64,000 bases of DNA from Cupriavidus necator A5-1 (GCF_000744095.1 NZ_JQLI01000001.1:372001-436000), one strand, 5' to 3'; numbered from the stretch's first letter, positions 8,135 through 21,157 are shown. Notes: generated by a model not told the origin, from the sequence alone. Made by a program: numbers and translations.

Positions 8135-8545
8135 TCAACGTTCAATCTGCACGCGCATCGACCGCGCGTCTGGCAAGCCCAAGGCTTCCGCCGCAGCGTA
8201 AGAGAGATCGATAATCCGGCCTTTGACGTATGGTCCGCGATCGTTGATGCGAACGACAACCGACTTTCCGGTAGCCAACGATCTGACGCGCACATAGCTG
8301 CCGAGCGGTAATGTTCGATGGGCGGCAGTCAAGGCGCCGCCATCGTAGCGTTCTCCGTTTGCGGTCAGATGCCCCTGGAACGTTGCCGAATACCATGACG
8401 CCTCGCCGGATTGCAACATCTCGTGCTCGTGCCGAGGGCGACAGGAATCAGCTCTGCACGCAGCATGCTTGGACGGAATCTGTCCGCAAGCAGTGAACAA
8501 AGCGCAGATTCCCAAGACTCCCAAATAGCGAAGTGATAGCACCAT
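8135..8545 (-). CDS. RlpA-like double-psi beta-barrel lipoprotein
   Basis: This 136-residue protein has a lipoprotein signal (hydrophobic LGVLGICALFTAC, lipidation Cys at about 20). It is followed by the RlpA double-psi beta-barrel: GEASWYSATFQG, LTANGERYD, LTAAHRTLPLGSYVRV and RINDRGPYVKGRIIDLS. The conserved Asp of NDRGP is present. RlpA proteins are septal-ring lytic transglycosylases acting on denuded peptidoglycan. This one lacks the C-terminal SPOR domain, so it may be a minor or accessory enzyme. It stands alone, flanked by decayed sequence. Confidence 0.85.
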   Translation of the reverse strand: MVLSLRYLGVLGICALFTACGQIPSKHAACRADSCRPRHEHEMLQSGEASWYSATFQGHLTANGERYDGGALTAAHRTLPLGSYVRVRSLATGKSVVVRINDRGPYVKGRIIDLSYAAAEALGLPDARSMRVQIER

Positions 8546-8638
8546 AGACCACCAGTCAGTTATTGAGACGTGGTTCTAGCGGTCTCCAAAAGTTCGCGTT
8601 GGCGGCTTGACCGGGTTACGTAACACCTTGACAATATT

Positions 8639-9790
8639 TTAGGTGACAAGCGACGCCCCTGAAGGTCCGACCCAACGACAGGCTGGTTTCTGGACTATCG
8701 GTCGAATGTGGTCCAAAGGTTTCGCATTTTGCCCGGAGGCTCTATCCAGCATCCCGTTTGACCGCGCATCCTCCAGCACCGTTGGGCATCCCGGCCTATC
8801 AATCGCCATGGCCGATTCCAATTGCGATGGTGTCAGGCACGAGTCGGTTTCCGCGCCTGTGCAGGCCATCTCTGCTGGGTCGAAGCCACATGCTTCCAGT
8901 CTTCCGACGATTTTGTCGGCTAAACCATCGAGGCTGTCACATTTTGCGTAGACCGCTGCGCCGATGGCCTTTATCTTCGCTTCGCTGAGTGCAGCTCCCG
9001 GCTTCGCGAGCTGCTTTTGGATTTTCTGGTACCAAAGGAACTGTGACGTATACGCATTGGCGGGCGCTCGAGAGATGATGCCGTCAAAGAGGTCGGGATT
9101 CCGTTGAGCCTGCATCAGTGCCTGACGCCCTCCACCTGAGCACCCCTCGTAGATCATCTTCGTGGAACGGAACGCATCGCCATAGCGCTCGCGAAGAATA
9201 GCCTTAGCCGGCCCCAATACCCGGGCCACGGATGCGTAGGCATAGTCGGTGAGCATGTCTTGATCCAATGCGAACGACGCCCCGGGTGATGTCAGCATGT
9301 CATGACCGTGATTGGTGGCAATCATGGCATAGCCCCGCTTCGGAAGATCCGGGCTGCCCACCGGGCTGACAGCCGGATCGCTGATGTAGCCCACGTCAAG
9401 AAAATCATCGAAGCCGCCGCCGCCCCGGAAGACGGTGCGGTGATTCCACTCCGTCGGCATGCGCACGTCGAAGTCAAGGTTCTTGGGCATTTTGCCGCGT
9501 ACGATGCAGTGTTCCGGAACATCGCTAGTCGCAGCCACCAACTTGGCCCTGGATACGGTAGCACCATCGAAACTTCGGCCCAGAAAGGCCTCGCACAGGC
9601 TTTGCGCGGTATCAGCTTGTGGGGACGTGACGACGGCTTCTCCGTCGCCGCTACCGGCACAACCAGCCAGACCGGCAGTGGCCAACAGTGCAATGCCGGA
9701 TTTCAATAACGAGACTGCGGACCTGGCGGGTGGTTCGGCGGTTCGCGACGCCGTTGGAGTGGTTCCTTCAGGACTGTCCACGAAGACCAT
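8639..9790 (-). pseudogene. Tannase/feruloyl esterase family protein, truncated
   Basis: The N-terminal region has a lipoprotein-type signal (IALLATAGLAGC). It is followed by tannase-family sequence: FRGGGGFDDFL, MIATNHGHD, and the nucleophile motif YEGCSGGGRQALMQAQR. Family members are usually about 500-600 residues and carry catalytic Asp and His near the C-terminus. Here the family match fades after CLTPSQLESAM and the frame ends at 383 residues, so both are absent. Such enzymes hydrolyse galloyl or feruloyl esters; this copy is probably inactive. The start is uncertain: the first 25 residues before the signal look non-native. Confidence 0.7.
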
Positions 9791-9879
9791 CCCGATAGCC
9801 CTGATCCAGAATTATCGGCTCGGCCGTGGCACGGGATTGCGGCGACAATATCGGATCGGTTTCCCATCTTCGCTGCCCC

Positions 9880-10974
9880 ATGTCCCTCCGCACGGCTTCT
9901 CCAGCCTTGGTCGCCGCCCTGCTTTTTGGGACGAGTACACCACTTGCCAAAGCCCTCACAGGCTCGACGTCGCCACTGCTGCTGGCGGGCCTCCTATATC
10001 TTGGCAGCGGGGTCGGGCTTGCTCTCGTCCTGGCCGCCCGCCGGGCTTTCGGCGGCCGCACGCAAACCAGCGTCGGTGGCGCGCCGGCAATCCCCCGTCA
10101 AGAGGTCCCGTGGCTCCTTGCCGCCATCCTCGCCGGTGGCGTAGCCGGCCCGGCACTGTTGATGACCGGTCTGGCAACTACCAGCGCGGCCTCGGCGTCG
10201 CTGCTGCTCAATGTCGAGGGCGTGTTCACCGCGGTGATTGCGTGGGTCGTGTTCAAGGAGAACGCCGACCGGCAGATCGTGCTAGGGATGATCGCCATTG
10301 TGGCAGGGGGACTCTTGCTGTCCTGGCAGCCGGACAGCACACGGCTGTCGGTCGGTGCGCTCCTGATCATTGGCGCGTGCTTGTTCTGGGCCATCGACAA
10401 CAACCTGACGCGCAAGGTTTCCAGCAACGACGCTATCCTCATCGCCTGCCTCAAAGGTCTGGCGGCCGGACTCTGTAATACGGGCTTTGCACTCGCTGCC
10501 GGCGCGCAAATGCCCACGCTTGCGACGGCCGGGGCAGCAATGACCGTGGGCTTCGCAGGCTACGGCGTCAGCCTTGCTCTGTTTGTGGTGGGGCTGCGGC
10601 TCCTCGGCACGGCGCGCACCGGTGCGTATTTCTCCGTGGCGCCGCTGTTTGGCGTGATCCTCTCATTTGTCCTGTGGCCAGAAACGCCAGGTATTCTGTT
10701 CTGGATTGCAGGAGCACTGATGGCACTTGGCGTCTGGTTTCACCTTCGGGAACACCACGAGCACGAGCACACCCACGAGGCACAGGAGCATTCACACGCC
10801 CATCGGCACGATGCGCATCACCAGCACGACCACGATTTCGCCTGGGACGGCAGCGAACCGCATCGCCACTGGCATCGACATGAGCCGTTGGTTCACAAAC
10901 ATCCTCATTACCCGGATATTCATCATCGGCACTTACATCCGCCAAATCCAGACTCCAACGCGGATATCTGTTGA
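9880..10974 (+). CDS. EamA/DMT-family transporter with histidine-rich cytoplasmic or periplasmic tail
   Basis: A ten-helix drug/metabolite transporter (two EamA repeats, each ending in the typical FTAVIAW / GVILSFVLWPE motifs) occupies residues 1-290. The last about 75 residues are very rich in His, with runs such as HEHEHTHEAQEHSHAH and HRHWHRHEP. A His tail like this suggests binding of divalent metal (Ni, Co, Zn or Cu), so a metal or metal-complex exporter is possible; this is inference. ATG 9880 is chosen because it matches the usual DMT start (MSLRTASPALVAALLFG), although no strong ribosome-binding site precedes it. It lies next to a chromate cluster. Confidence 0.8.
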   Translation: MSLRTASPALVAALLFGTSTPLAKALTGSTSPLLLAGLLYLGSGVGLALVLAARRAFGGRTQTSVGGAPAIPRQEVPWLLAAILAGGVAGPALLMTGLATTSAASASLLLNVEGVFTAVIAWVVFKENADRQIVLGMIAIVAGGLLLSWQPDSTRLSVGALLIIGACLFWAIDNNLTRKVSSNDAILIACLKGLAAGLCNTGFALAAGAQMPTLATAGAAMTVGFAGYGVSLALFVVGLRLLGTARTGAYFSVAPLFGVILSFVLWPETPGILFWIAGALMALGVWFHLREHHEHEHTHEAQEHSHAHRHDAHHQHDHDFAWDGSEPHRHWHRHEPLVHKHPHYPDIHHRHLHPPNPDSNADIC

Positions 10975-11133
10975 AGCCGCAAGCGATGGCACCGTGCAGT
11001 GGCGACCTGGAGACTGCCAGGAAAGCGGGCACGTGACTGGCCAGCGCAGCCTGGCCCGGCATAGGTATCGCGGCGAATTGCTGATCTGTTTGGAAATCGC
11101 GGCGGCCGAGCCAGCGAAGGGCAGGGCGGCCGA

Positions 11134-11466
11134 CTACGCGATCGAGCTACTGCGCGGGCTACCCAGGGCTGGCAAGGCTTTCCAGGTCATAGGCCAGCCG
11201 CGATAACGACAATGCTCTGGTGTAATCCTTCTCGTCGGGCAGCACGTCGGGCATCGTCGCCTGGACCGTGGGCGTGAACGCCGCCGACGCCGACTGGAGT
11301 AGGAAAATGAGGAGATAGTGGCGAGGGCAGAGCCGATCAGGGTGGCGCTGCTGATGAGCCCAACTGCCATTGAGTCGAAGCCAAGCGTTAGCAGGTGGGG
11401 CGGCAGCAGCACGGCAATATAGCCATCACAGATGCCACGCAGCGCGCGGCCGGCAAGCCTTGGCAA
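11134..11466 (-). pseudogene. MFS transporter, decayed remnant
   Basis: Two pieces of one major-facilitator protein remain in different frames. Residues RALRGICDGYIAVLLPP... and AVGLISSATLIGSALATI give the first two helices (about 11330-11466). FTPTVQATMPDVLPDE and KDYTRALSLSRLAYDLESL give a cytoplasmic loop (about 11165-11275). The middle is deleted and the second half of the protein is gone. It follows the chromate operon on the same strand, so it may once have been its last gene. Confidence 0.7.
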
Positions 11467-11477
11467 GGCCTGCCGCC

Positions 11478-12104
11478 TTATCTGGTGTCGTTGCTGCCAA
11501 ACGAGATGGCATCAAAGAGGGTCACGCTGTCCGCCTTGGTCCAGACTCCGATAGCACCGGCACCCGGGTTATGCTCGTCCGTGGTGTCGATATACAGCTT
11601 GCCATCCAGCTCCACCCGAATGCGCGAGCCGGTAAATTCCACGTGCAGCAAATGCCAGGTGCCGGGGGCAACGGGTGCGTCACGATAGCGGATCGTGTGC
11701 CTGCGCCCGCCCGTCGTGTAGTACAGAGAGACATTGCCCTCAAGCGCATTGGCCCTGGCGACATAGTAGTTGTTTCCGTCCTTCCAGCGCCAGACGACGC
11801 CACCCGCTTGATCCTCGCGGCCGGCGGCGGGCTTGAACCGCACTTCCACGAAGCCGTCGGCCAGGGATACGTCCTGTTTCACACACCAGGGGAAGTCGCC
11901 GGACCCGGATTGCCTGAGCACATTGCCGAGGTTGGGGCCCGTCGTATCGCGTTCAATGGCCCAGATTGGATTGCCGTGCCCGGTGACGCCGCACACCCAA
12001 CCGGCGGGCAATGCGCCGGGGCGCTGCTGGCTGAACAGGATGGTCTCGCCCATGGCCGGTATGGCCATGCCCAGCAACAAGGCAATGAGGAGAATCGGCT
12101 TCAT
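11478..12104 (-). CDS. Secreted LamG/DUF1080-like protein of the chromate operon
   Basis: This 208-residue protein has a signal peptide (MKPILLIALLLGMAIPAMG, cleavage about residue 19). The rest is a concanavalin-like beta-sandwich: FVEVRFKPAAG, QAGGVVWRWKDGNNYYVARAN, WHLLHVEFTGSRIRVELDG and GAIGVWTKADS. These are the usual signatures of LamG/DUF1080 carbohydrate-binding folds. It is the last intact gene of the chr operon, 33 bp after the ChrB-domain gene, with AGGAAA before its ATG. Its role in chromate resistance is not known. Confidence 0.75.
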   Translation of the reverse strand: MKPILLIALLLGMAIPAMGETILFSQQRPGALPAGWVCGVTGHGNPIWAIERDTTGPNLGNVLRQSGSGDFPWCVKQDVSLADGFVEVRFKPAAGREDQAGGVVWRWKDGNNYYVARANALEGNVSLYYTTGGRRHTIRYRDAPVAPGTWHLLHVEFTGSRIRVELDGKLYIDTTDEHNPGAGAIGVWTKADSVTLFDAISFGSNDTR

Positions 12105-12137
12105 GTGGCATTTCCTGGCTGATGTCGGGCGCAGCGT

Positions 12138-12596
12138 TCAGGCAGGCATCTTCGGCGGCCAGCAGTGGGTTTCCGCCTGGCAGTGCTGACACCACGCATA
12201 GAGCGCGTCGTACATCACCATGCCATGGGCGAGCATCTCGTGATCGTCGGCATACACCTGCGAGAGGCCAAGGGAAATCGCATAGAGTCCGCTGGACTGC
12301 GGCGTCAGGTCGAGCTTCGACGTATCGGCGCCGCGCACGATCTCTGCCAGTTGCCGCAAGGCGGGATCGGGCAGGCCGTACTTGTCCAGGAAGGCGTCAA
12401 AGCTGCACAGCTCACCAACATGCGACAGCTCCACGCCGGGAATGTCATAGGGAATGGCGCCGGTCTCGCCTGCCACGCGCAAAACGTCGCCGGCGGGGAC
12501 ATAGAGAAATTCCGGCGCCTCGTCGATGAACCGGGCGATGAGCCAGGGGCAAGCGATGCGGTCGATCTTGGGGCGTTCCCGGGTAATCCATTTCAT
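12138..12596 (-). CDS. ChrB C-terminal-domain protein
   Basis: This 152-residue protein matches the C-terminal half of ChrB alone: WITRERPKIDRIACPWLIARFID, FLYVPAGDVL, ELSHVGELCSFDAF and a final YDALYAWCQHCQ. The equivalent region of ChrB (14505-15467) has RHLWVDRVASAWLIQRFIDP, FLWLESP and FTHVGERVSFEVLL. It lacks the N-terminal regulatory half of ChrB. It lies downstream of the dismutase gene on the same strand, 63 bp apart. Conserved Cys and His residues suggest a redox or metal-binding job in chromate handling. Confidence 0.8.
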   Translation of the reverse strand: MKWITRERPKIDRIACPWLIARFIDEAPEFLYVPAGDVLRVAGETGAIPYDIPGVELSHVGELCSFDAFLDKYGLPDPALRQLAEIVRGADTSKLDLTPQSSGLYAISLGLSQVYADDHEMLAHGMVMYDALYAWCQHCQAETHCWPPKMPA

Positions 12597-12659
12597 GGTG
12601 GTCTCCGCTCTGGTTCGTCGAGGTGGTGGCTAGGTCTAGGCGGCCGGAATTCTCCCTGA

Positions 12660-13250
12660 CTATTTGCTCATGCCTCCGAAGCGATCGGCGACCCTTGCCC
12701 AATTGATGTTCTGCATGAACGCATCGACATAGGCTGCGGCTTTCGCACCATAGTCCATGTGGTAGGAGTGCTCGTACATATCCAGCGCCAGGATCGGCGT
12801 CGCGCCAGCCAGCGTATGGGCGTGGTCGGAAGCCCACTGGTTGACCAGCCGAGCGTCGCGCGGGGAGTATGCCAGCAGTACCCAGCCCGAGCCGCCGCCA
12901 AGTGCCTTGCCCATGGCGGTGAACTCCGCTTGCCAGCGCGCGACAGAGCCGAAATCGCGCACGAGCGCCGCTTCCAGTTCGCCGCCTGGACTGCCGCCGT
13001 CGCCCAGGCTGTCGAAGTACACCTCATGCAGGATCATGGAGTTGGTTGCAATCAGCTCTTCGCGCTTCAGGCCGTTCAGCACAAAGACCGGCGCGGCTGC
13101 CACGTCGAGTGCTGACAGCTCTGCGGTAATCGCATTCAGCCGCTTCACCGCGCCGCCATAGTTGTTTTCGTAATGGCTGACGATCAGTTTCTCCGACAGG
13201 CCAGAAAGCCGGGCCGGATCGCATGCCAGCGGTTTCATTTCGTAGCTCAT
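12660..13250 (-). CDS. Fe/Mn superoxide dismutase of the chromate operon
   Basis: It converts superoxide, made during chromate reduction, to peroxide and oxygen. The 196-residue product has the four metal ligands in the expected contexts: LIVSHYENNYGG (His), NSMILHEVYFDSL (His) and LALDMYEHSYHMDYG (Asp and His). It belongs to the ChrC-like branch with a long N-terminal helix. Start ATG 13250 follows AGGGGA and lies 22 bp after chrA, so it is almost certainly co-transcribed. An upstream in-frame ATG (13307) would overlap chrA and is less likely. Confidence 0.9.
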   Translation of the reverse strand: MSYEMKPLACDPARLSGLSEKLIVSHYENNYGGAVKRLNAITAELSALDVAAAPVFVLNGLKREELIATNSMILHEVYFDSLGDGGSPGGELEAALVRDFGSVARWQAEFTAMGKALGGGSGWVLLAYSPRDARLVNQWASDHAHTLAGATPILALDMYEHSYHMDYGAKAAAYVDAFMQNINWARVADRFGGMSK

Positions 13251-13272
13251 GGTGTCCCCTGGTTCGTGTGGC

Positions 13273-14475
13273 TCAGTGATGCAGCACCGGATAGACGGCA
13301 AGGCCAATCAGCGCGGCGCAGGTGATGATGACCGGCTCAGGCAGCTTCTTGAATTTCAGCAGCAGCGCAACCGTGCCCAGCGCCAGCAGGATGGTCGGAA
13401 CGTCGACAATCGAGCGCTTGGCCAGCACGAACACTGCACCGGTGATGGCGCCAATCGCAGCCGCCGTGACGCCATCGACAAAGGCCAGGATGCCCGGCAG
13501 CTTTCCGTATTTCTTGAAATAAGGGGCCGGCAGTACCGTGAACAGGTAGCAGGGTAGAAAGGTCGCAAGTGCCGCCACGCAGGCGCCGGGCAGCCCGGCC
13601 ACCAGGTACCCGATGAAGCCGACCGTGATGACCACCGGGCCGGGTGTGATCATGGCCACGGCTACCGCATCGACGAATTGCTTGTCGTTGAGCCAGTGGT
13701 ATTCCGTCACGACACCGCCGTAGAGGAATGGCACGATGGCGAGTCCCGAGCCGAAGACAAAGGCGCCTGCCTTGGCAAAGAAAACGCCGATCTGGGTCAG
13801 TAGCGGCCAGTCCAGCGTGCTCAGCAGGCCGCTCGCGGCCGGTACCTGCGTGGCCGCGAGCGCATTGGCGCCACCCTGGCGCAGCCATTTGGGTGGGGCG
13901 CGCCAGAACCAGGCAAGCACGCCGGCTGCGAGGAACAGCCACGCGATTTCGGACTCCGTGACGATGGTCACCGCAGCCAGCGCCAGGTAGATTGCCCACA
14001 GTAGTTTGTCCTTGCCCACGCTCTTGGTGGTCAGCTTGTAGGCGCTGATGGCGATGATGCCGATGACGGCGGCGCCCACGCCATAGAACACCGATTGCAT
14101 CCAGGTCAGCCCGCCAAACCGGACATAGGCCCAGCCCAGCGCCAGCACCATCAGGAACGACGGCAGCACGAAGGCCAGGCCGATCAGCGTGGCACCGAGG
14201 ACTCGATAGTGGACGTAGCCGAGGTAGATCGCCAGTTGCGCTGCCATCGGGCCGGGCGCCAGTTGCGCCAGCGCTATGCCTTCCTTGTAGTCGCCATCGC
14301 TGATCCAACCCCGCCGCTCCACGAGGTCGCGATGCATATAGCCGGCCAGTGCGACCGGCCCGCCAAAGCCGAACGTGCCCAGGCGAAGGAAATAGAGCAC
14401 GAGCTGCCAGAGGGTATAGGCGGGCCGTTCCGAGACGTCCGGCGGTGCCATGCCGACTTGTTGCATGCGATTCAT
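13273..14475 (-). CDS. chrA: ChrA chromate efflux transporter
   Basis: ChrA belongs to the CHR family and exports chromate from the cytoplasm. The 400-residue protein has two homologous halves of the long-chain CHR type, each with the family signature: FLRLGTFGFGGPVAL...ALAQLAPGPMAAQLA in the first, FFAKAGAFVFGSGLAIVPFL...AVAMITPGPVVITVGFIGY in the second. About ten hydrophobic helices are visible. It starts 29 bp after chrB and is followed 22 bp later by the dismutase gene. It appears intact. Confidence 0.95.
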   Translation of the reverse strand: MNRMQQVGMAPPDVSERPAYTLWQLVLYFLRLGTFGFGGPVALAGYMHRDLVERRGWISDGDYKEGIALAQLAPGPMAAQLAIYLGYVHYRVLGATLIGLAFVLPSFLMVLALGWAYVRFGGLTWMQSVFYGVGAAVIGIIAISAYKLTTKSVGKDKLLWAIYLALAAVTIVTESEIAWLFLAAGVLAWFWRAPPKWLRQGGANALAATQVPAASGLLSTLDWPLLTQIGVFFAKAGAFVFGSGLAIVPFLYGGVVTEYHWLNDKQFVDAVAVAMITPGPVVITVGFIGYLVAGLPGACVAALATFLPCYLFTVLPAPYFKKYGKLPGILAFVDGVTAAAIGAITGAVFVLAKRSIVDVPTILLALGTVALLLKFKKLPEPVIITCAALIGLAVYPVLHH

Positions 14476-14504
14476 AAAGGGATCCCGTAGGGAGGAAGTG
14501 GAAA

Positions 14505-15467
14505 CTAAGACTTCTTGTTGGCCGAGAAGTGTGCGTAAAGCGAATCCAGCACCATGCCGATTTCTGCCAGCAGAGCGTCGTCGTCCGCGAGGCGTGCTCG
14601 TGCGCCGGCCAGCATCGCTTCAAAGCCGCTGGCTTCCGGTACCGAAATGCCGCCAATGTCCAGCGCGTGGACCATTGTGCCGAGCCGGCTGAGCCCGCGG
14701 TCGGATTCGAGGGCGAAGCTCGACAGCAGCACTTCAAAGGAAACGCGCTCGCCCACATGCGTGAAGATCGCGCCCTCGAAGTCGAAGCCCAGCGCATCGT
14801 CAGGGCAATATGCGGGGCTTTCCAGCCACAGGAACCGGGCGTGGGGATCGATGAAGCGCTGGATCAGCCAGGCGCTTGCCACGCGGTCCACCCACAGGTG
14901 GCGGCGCGTGGCCCAAAGCCGCCCTTGATACTGAGCAGGATCCCGACGAGCGATTGCTCGCGTGAGCGCCTGTGGTTCGCCCGGAGACTGGATGGTCTCG
15001 ATGGCGCGGCAGAAGTCATTCCATTGGGCTTCAGCGCGGGTCGACGCCTCATTGGGGAAGAAGTCGATCGTGCGGATCGATTCGCAGGCACGCCCGTGAC
15101 GGCGCAGCAGGCGATTGAGTTCGGCGCTGCTTTGATCGGAAAGCGACTTGCGCGCATCTGACAGGGCAGCCTGCAGTTCGGCATAGTCAGCGCTGCGGTT
15201 GAACATCGCCTGGAAAGCGGTTTCTTCTTCCGGATTGGCAGCGCGGACATTCAGTAGCCAGGCCTGGCCGTCTTCCTGTCGGGCCTCGTTGGCAAGCTCG
15301 CGTAACTGGGCGATCTGCTCATCGCCTGCAGGCAACAGATAGGCGCCGTCACGCAGTGCGGCGCAGCCAATTGTCTTGATCGCGCGCCAGATCCGCATCC
15401 GGGCGGTGGCGCCGGAGGTTGGTAGCGTGACGATCAGCAAAGCCCAGGAATCGGTGAACGCAGTCAT
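14505..15467 (-). CDS. chrB: ChrB chromate-responsive regulator
   Basis: ChrB is the cytoplasmic chromate sensor that controls chr operons. The 320-residue product has the N-terminal domain (SWALLIVTLPTSGATARMRIWRAIKTIGCAALRDGAYLLP) with a winged-helix-like basic surface. The C-terminal ChrB domain (RRHLWVDRVASAWLIQRFIDPHARFLW, THVGERVSFEVLLSSF) follows. It is the first gene of the chrB-chrA-sod operon. An 18-bp perfect palindrome lies 38 bp upstream of its start, the expected place for an operator. Confidence 0.93.
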   Translation of the reverse strand: MTAFTDSWALLIVTLPTSGATARMRIWRAIKTIGCAALRDGAYLLPAGDEQIAQLRELANEARQEDGQAWLLNVRAANPEEETAFQAMFNRSADYAELQAALSDARKSLSDQSSAELNRLLRRHGRACESIRTIDFFPNEASTRAEAQWNDFCRAIETIQSPGEPQALTRAIARRDPAQYQGRLWATRRHLWVDRVASAWLIQRFIDPHARFLWLESPAYCPDDALGFDFEGAIFTHVGERVSFEVLLSSFALESDRGLSRLGTMVHALDIGGISVPEASGFEAMLAGARARLADDDALLAEIGMVLDSLYAHFSANKKS

Positions 15468-15504
15468 GAGCGCATGTTAGGAGCCCATAACTCGTATTTC
15501 AATG

Positions 15505-15522
15505 ATGTAGATATATCTACAT
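15505..15522. promoter_or_regulatory. Perfect palindrome upstream of chrB
   Basis: ATGTAGATATATCTACAT is an 18-bp perfect inverted repeat 38-55 bp upstream of the chrB start, in an otherwise AT-richer stretch. Its position and symmetry fit a dimeric repressor's operator for the chromate operon. The protein that binds it could be ChrB itself or a repressor encoded elsewhere; no chrF-like gene is in the window. Confidence 0.7.
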
Positions 15523-15959
15523 TAAAGCCTTTTGCGCCATATTTCAGGCCTGCGCTGAGAATATAAGCTTTCCTCAAAGGGGGCCCAGGACTTCGTACAC
15601 CATGACTGATCTCGACAGACCTGCTCGCGTGGGCGTCCATGCGAACCAGCGATGGATCCGTGGATTTACCGTCCCTGACCGCCCAAACGGTAGCTGCTAT
15701 ATGACGATCGGTATGAAGGCCGGAGGTACTTTGCTGCTCGCTGGCGCTTAGTCGCACCCGCGAAGGAGCTTGTACTCGAAGCCAGGTCTGGCAGCGCAGC
15801 GCACCGAACTTGCCCAGATGACCGTTCTCGCTTCAACCTCAGCCGTAGAATCGGGCTTTATCCAACGACAGCTACTGGCCGGTTGCCGACGCTGGCGGCA
15901 GTCACGCTGTCTCGGCCGCGGAGGCTGGCCAAGTGCGGTAGCCCCTGGTGCGGGCCTTC

Positions 15960-16187
15960 TTATCGATCTTGCGATGCCAGGCGCCATGTCGGAATGCCGT
16001 CGTCGAAACTATCAAACCACTCCCGGGTCGCGTCGGCCACAACGCTTGGATCGCAAGTGGCGGCACCCGGAACGCATGCCCGAATGAGACCTTCCACGTC
16101 AAAGCGTCGTCCCGCCCGATCCCGCCAGGCATCGCGGTCGCAGGCTAGGATGGCGAGGTGCCGGTATCGGATAGGCATGTAACGCAT
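15960..16187 (-). CDS. Possible small hypothetical protein
   Basis: A 75-codon frame (start MRYMPIRYRHLAILACD) with plausible amino-acid composition but no family I recognise. It lies in the 1.2-kb space between chrB and the chaperone island, transcribed toward chrB. No clear ribosome-binding site was identified. It could equally be a remnant. Confidence 0.25.
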   Translation of the reverse strand: MRYMPIRYRHLAILACDRDAWRDRAGRRFDVEGLIRACVPGAATCDPSVVADATREWFDSFDDGIPTWRLASQDR

Positions 16188-16686
16188 GGCGCAGGGAGGG
16201 AGTGGAGTCCCATATTGACGGCCACCCCGCCAATTTCTTGACCCAATCGATGCTTTAGTCGATAGAGGGTGAACTGTGTGCAGCCCGTCAGTTCTCGTGA
16301 CGCACAATATCCGGGAATTCGCCCGCGTCGCGCAAGTGACGGTCGAGGATTGGCATACCGGTCACTGACTGTACCTAAAATAAATCGCCGCTGCTCGCGT
16401 TACCTTTGCGTCGGCTGTCGGTCTGGGCAAGCTCGGTACGCTGTGCCACAATTCGCGAGCGGTCTTGCTCAGCAAGGCTCACTTGAGTCCGACCCAACTC
16501 TATCGCAAGCTGTCTCCGACCGGGAATCCCGTACTTAGCAAATCTCTCGGCTATTATAACGCCCGGTCCGCGCGAAATGGTTGTAGCGGCAAAGTTGTAA
16601 TGTCCGGATCAAAAGTCCACTGCTCTGCTAACGGCCCGGCTCGCACGATATCCGCCCGCAACCAAGACACTTCTTGCCTGCTTGTC
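16188..16686. other. Intergenic, no gene seen
   Basis: About 500 bp downstream of the last Hsp20 gene. No frame here shows recognisable family features or good start signals. Confidence 0.4.
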
Positions 16687-17250
16687 CTAGCCAATATCGA
16701 TCGTGCGACTCGCGGATCGCGCCGGCTCCGATTTCGGCACCGTCAACGTGAGCACACCGTTGTCAAACTTTGCCAGGGTGTGATCGGGATCGGCGCTTTC
16801 CGGCATGGGAATCGTGCGCACGAAGCTTCCATAGGCGCGCTCTAGCCGGTAGCAGCCATCTTCGTCGCTGCGCACGTCCTGTTTTTTCTCGCCGCGCAGC
16901 ACGATCGCCCCGTCCTCGACGCTCACGTTCAGGTCTTCGCGCTGCATCCCTGGCAATTCGGCGGTCACGCGCAGTACCTGCCCTTCGTCGACCACGTCGA
17001 TGCGCGGCTGGAAGCGCGATGAACTGAAGTCGCCAAACCATCGATCGAGCGCACCACGGCCGGCAAACGGGTCATGAAAGAACTCCTCCATTACGCGCCA
17101 CGGTTCGCGTGAGAACAGTCGCGGAATGTCAGGCCAGGAGGCACGCCACTGTTCGCTCGCCGGCGGGCTTTCCAGGTTGTCCGCATCGGACTTGCGGGCC
17201 ACCCCGCGAAGGAACTTGAAGAGATTCCACTTTTTCGGATCGGTGTTCAT
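16687..17250 (-). CDS. Hsp20/alpha-crystallin small heat-shock protein (copy 1)
   Basis: Small heat-shock proteins hold unfolding proteins until DnaK or GroEL refold them. The 187-residue product has a long N-terminal arm (WNLFKFLRGVARK, WPDIPRLFSREPWRVMEEFF) and an alpha-crystallin domain (FQPRIDVVDEGQVLRVTAELPGM, ...GVLTLTVPKSEPA). It is a close paralogue of 22204-22773; SSSRFQPRIDVVD and GEKKQDVRS are shared almost exactly. ATG 17250 follows GGAGG. It is the last gene of the chaperone island, 220 bp after dnaK. Confidence 0.92.
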   Translation of the reverse strand: MNTDPKKWNLFKFLRGVARKSDADNLESPPASEQWRASWPDIPRLFSREPWRVMEEFFHDPFAGRGALDRWFGDFSSSRFQPRIDVVDEGQVLRVTAELPGMQREDLNVSVEDGAIVLRGEKKQDVRSDEDGCYRLERAYGSFVRTIPMPESADPDHTLAKFDNGVLTLTVPKSEPARSASRTIDIG

Positions 17251-17470
17251 CGTATCCTCCACTAAGAGGTCTGGCAGGAGAACCGGATTCCAGTCGGTGT
17301 CAGCCGCATCGTGGATGATCTGTTGGCCGTAGGAACCCACTGATGTGCGGTTTCCTGACGGCTGCCGGCCGCGAAGTCATTACAAGAAACACCGACAGAG
17401 GCCGCAAACGTACGAAAAAAAGCCGTTTCTTGAGGGCACACCAAGGTTGACCGAGACGTCGGCCGACTTA

Positions 17471-19405
<1,935 letters not shown>

Positions 19406-19493
19406 GATGTCCAAGCGCCTGGCGCTGCCCTGGTTGGAAACTCTCTGTAAATCCACAACCGCATGCGACCGGCCACACGCCTTGCGTGTCCTG

Positions 19494-21137
<1,644 letters not shown>

Positions 21138-21157
21138 CTAGCCTTCTGTTCCTTCCT

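Noticed and set aside
13337..14797. 486-codon minus-strand frame over chrA and chrB
   Set aside because: Out-of-frame shadow of chrA and chrB on the same strand; repetitive Arg/Gly/Pro composition.
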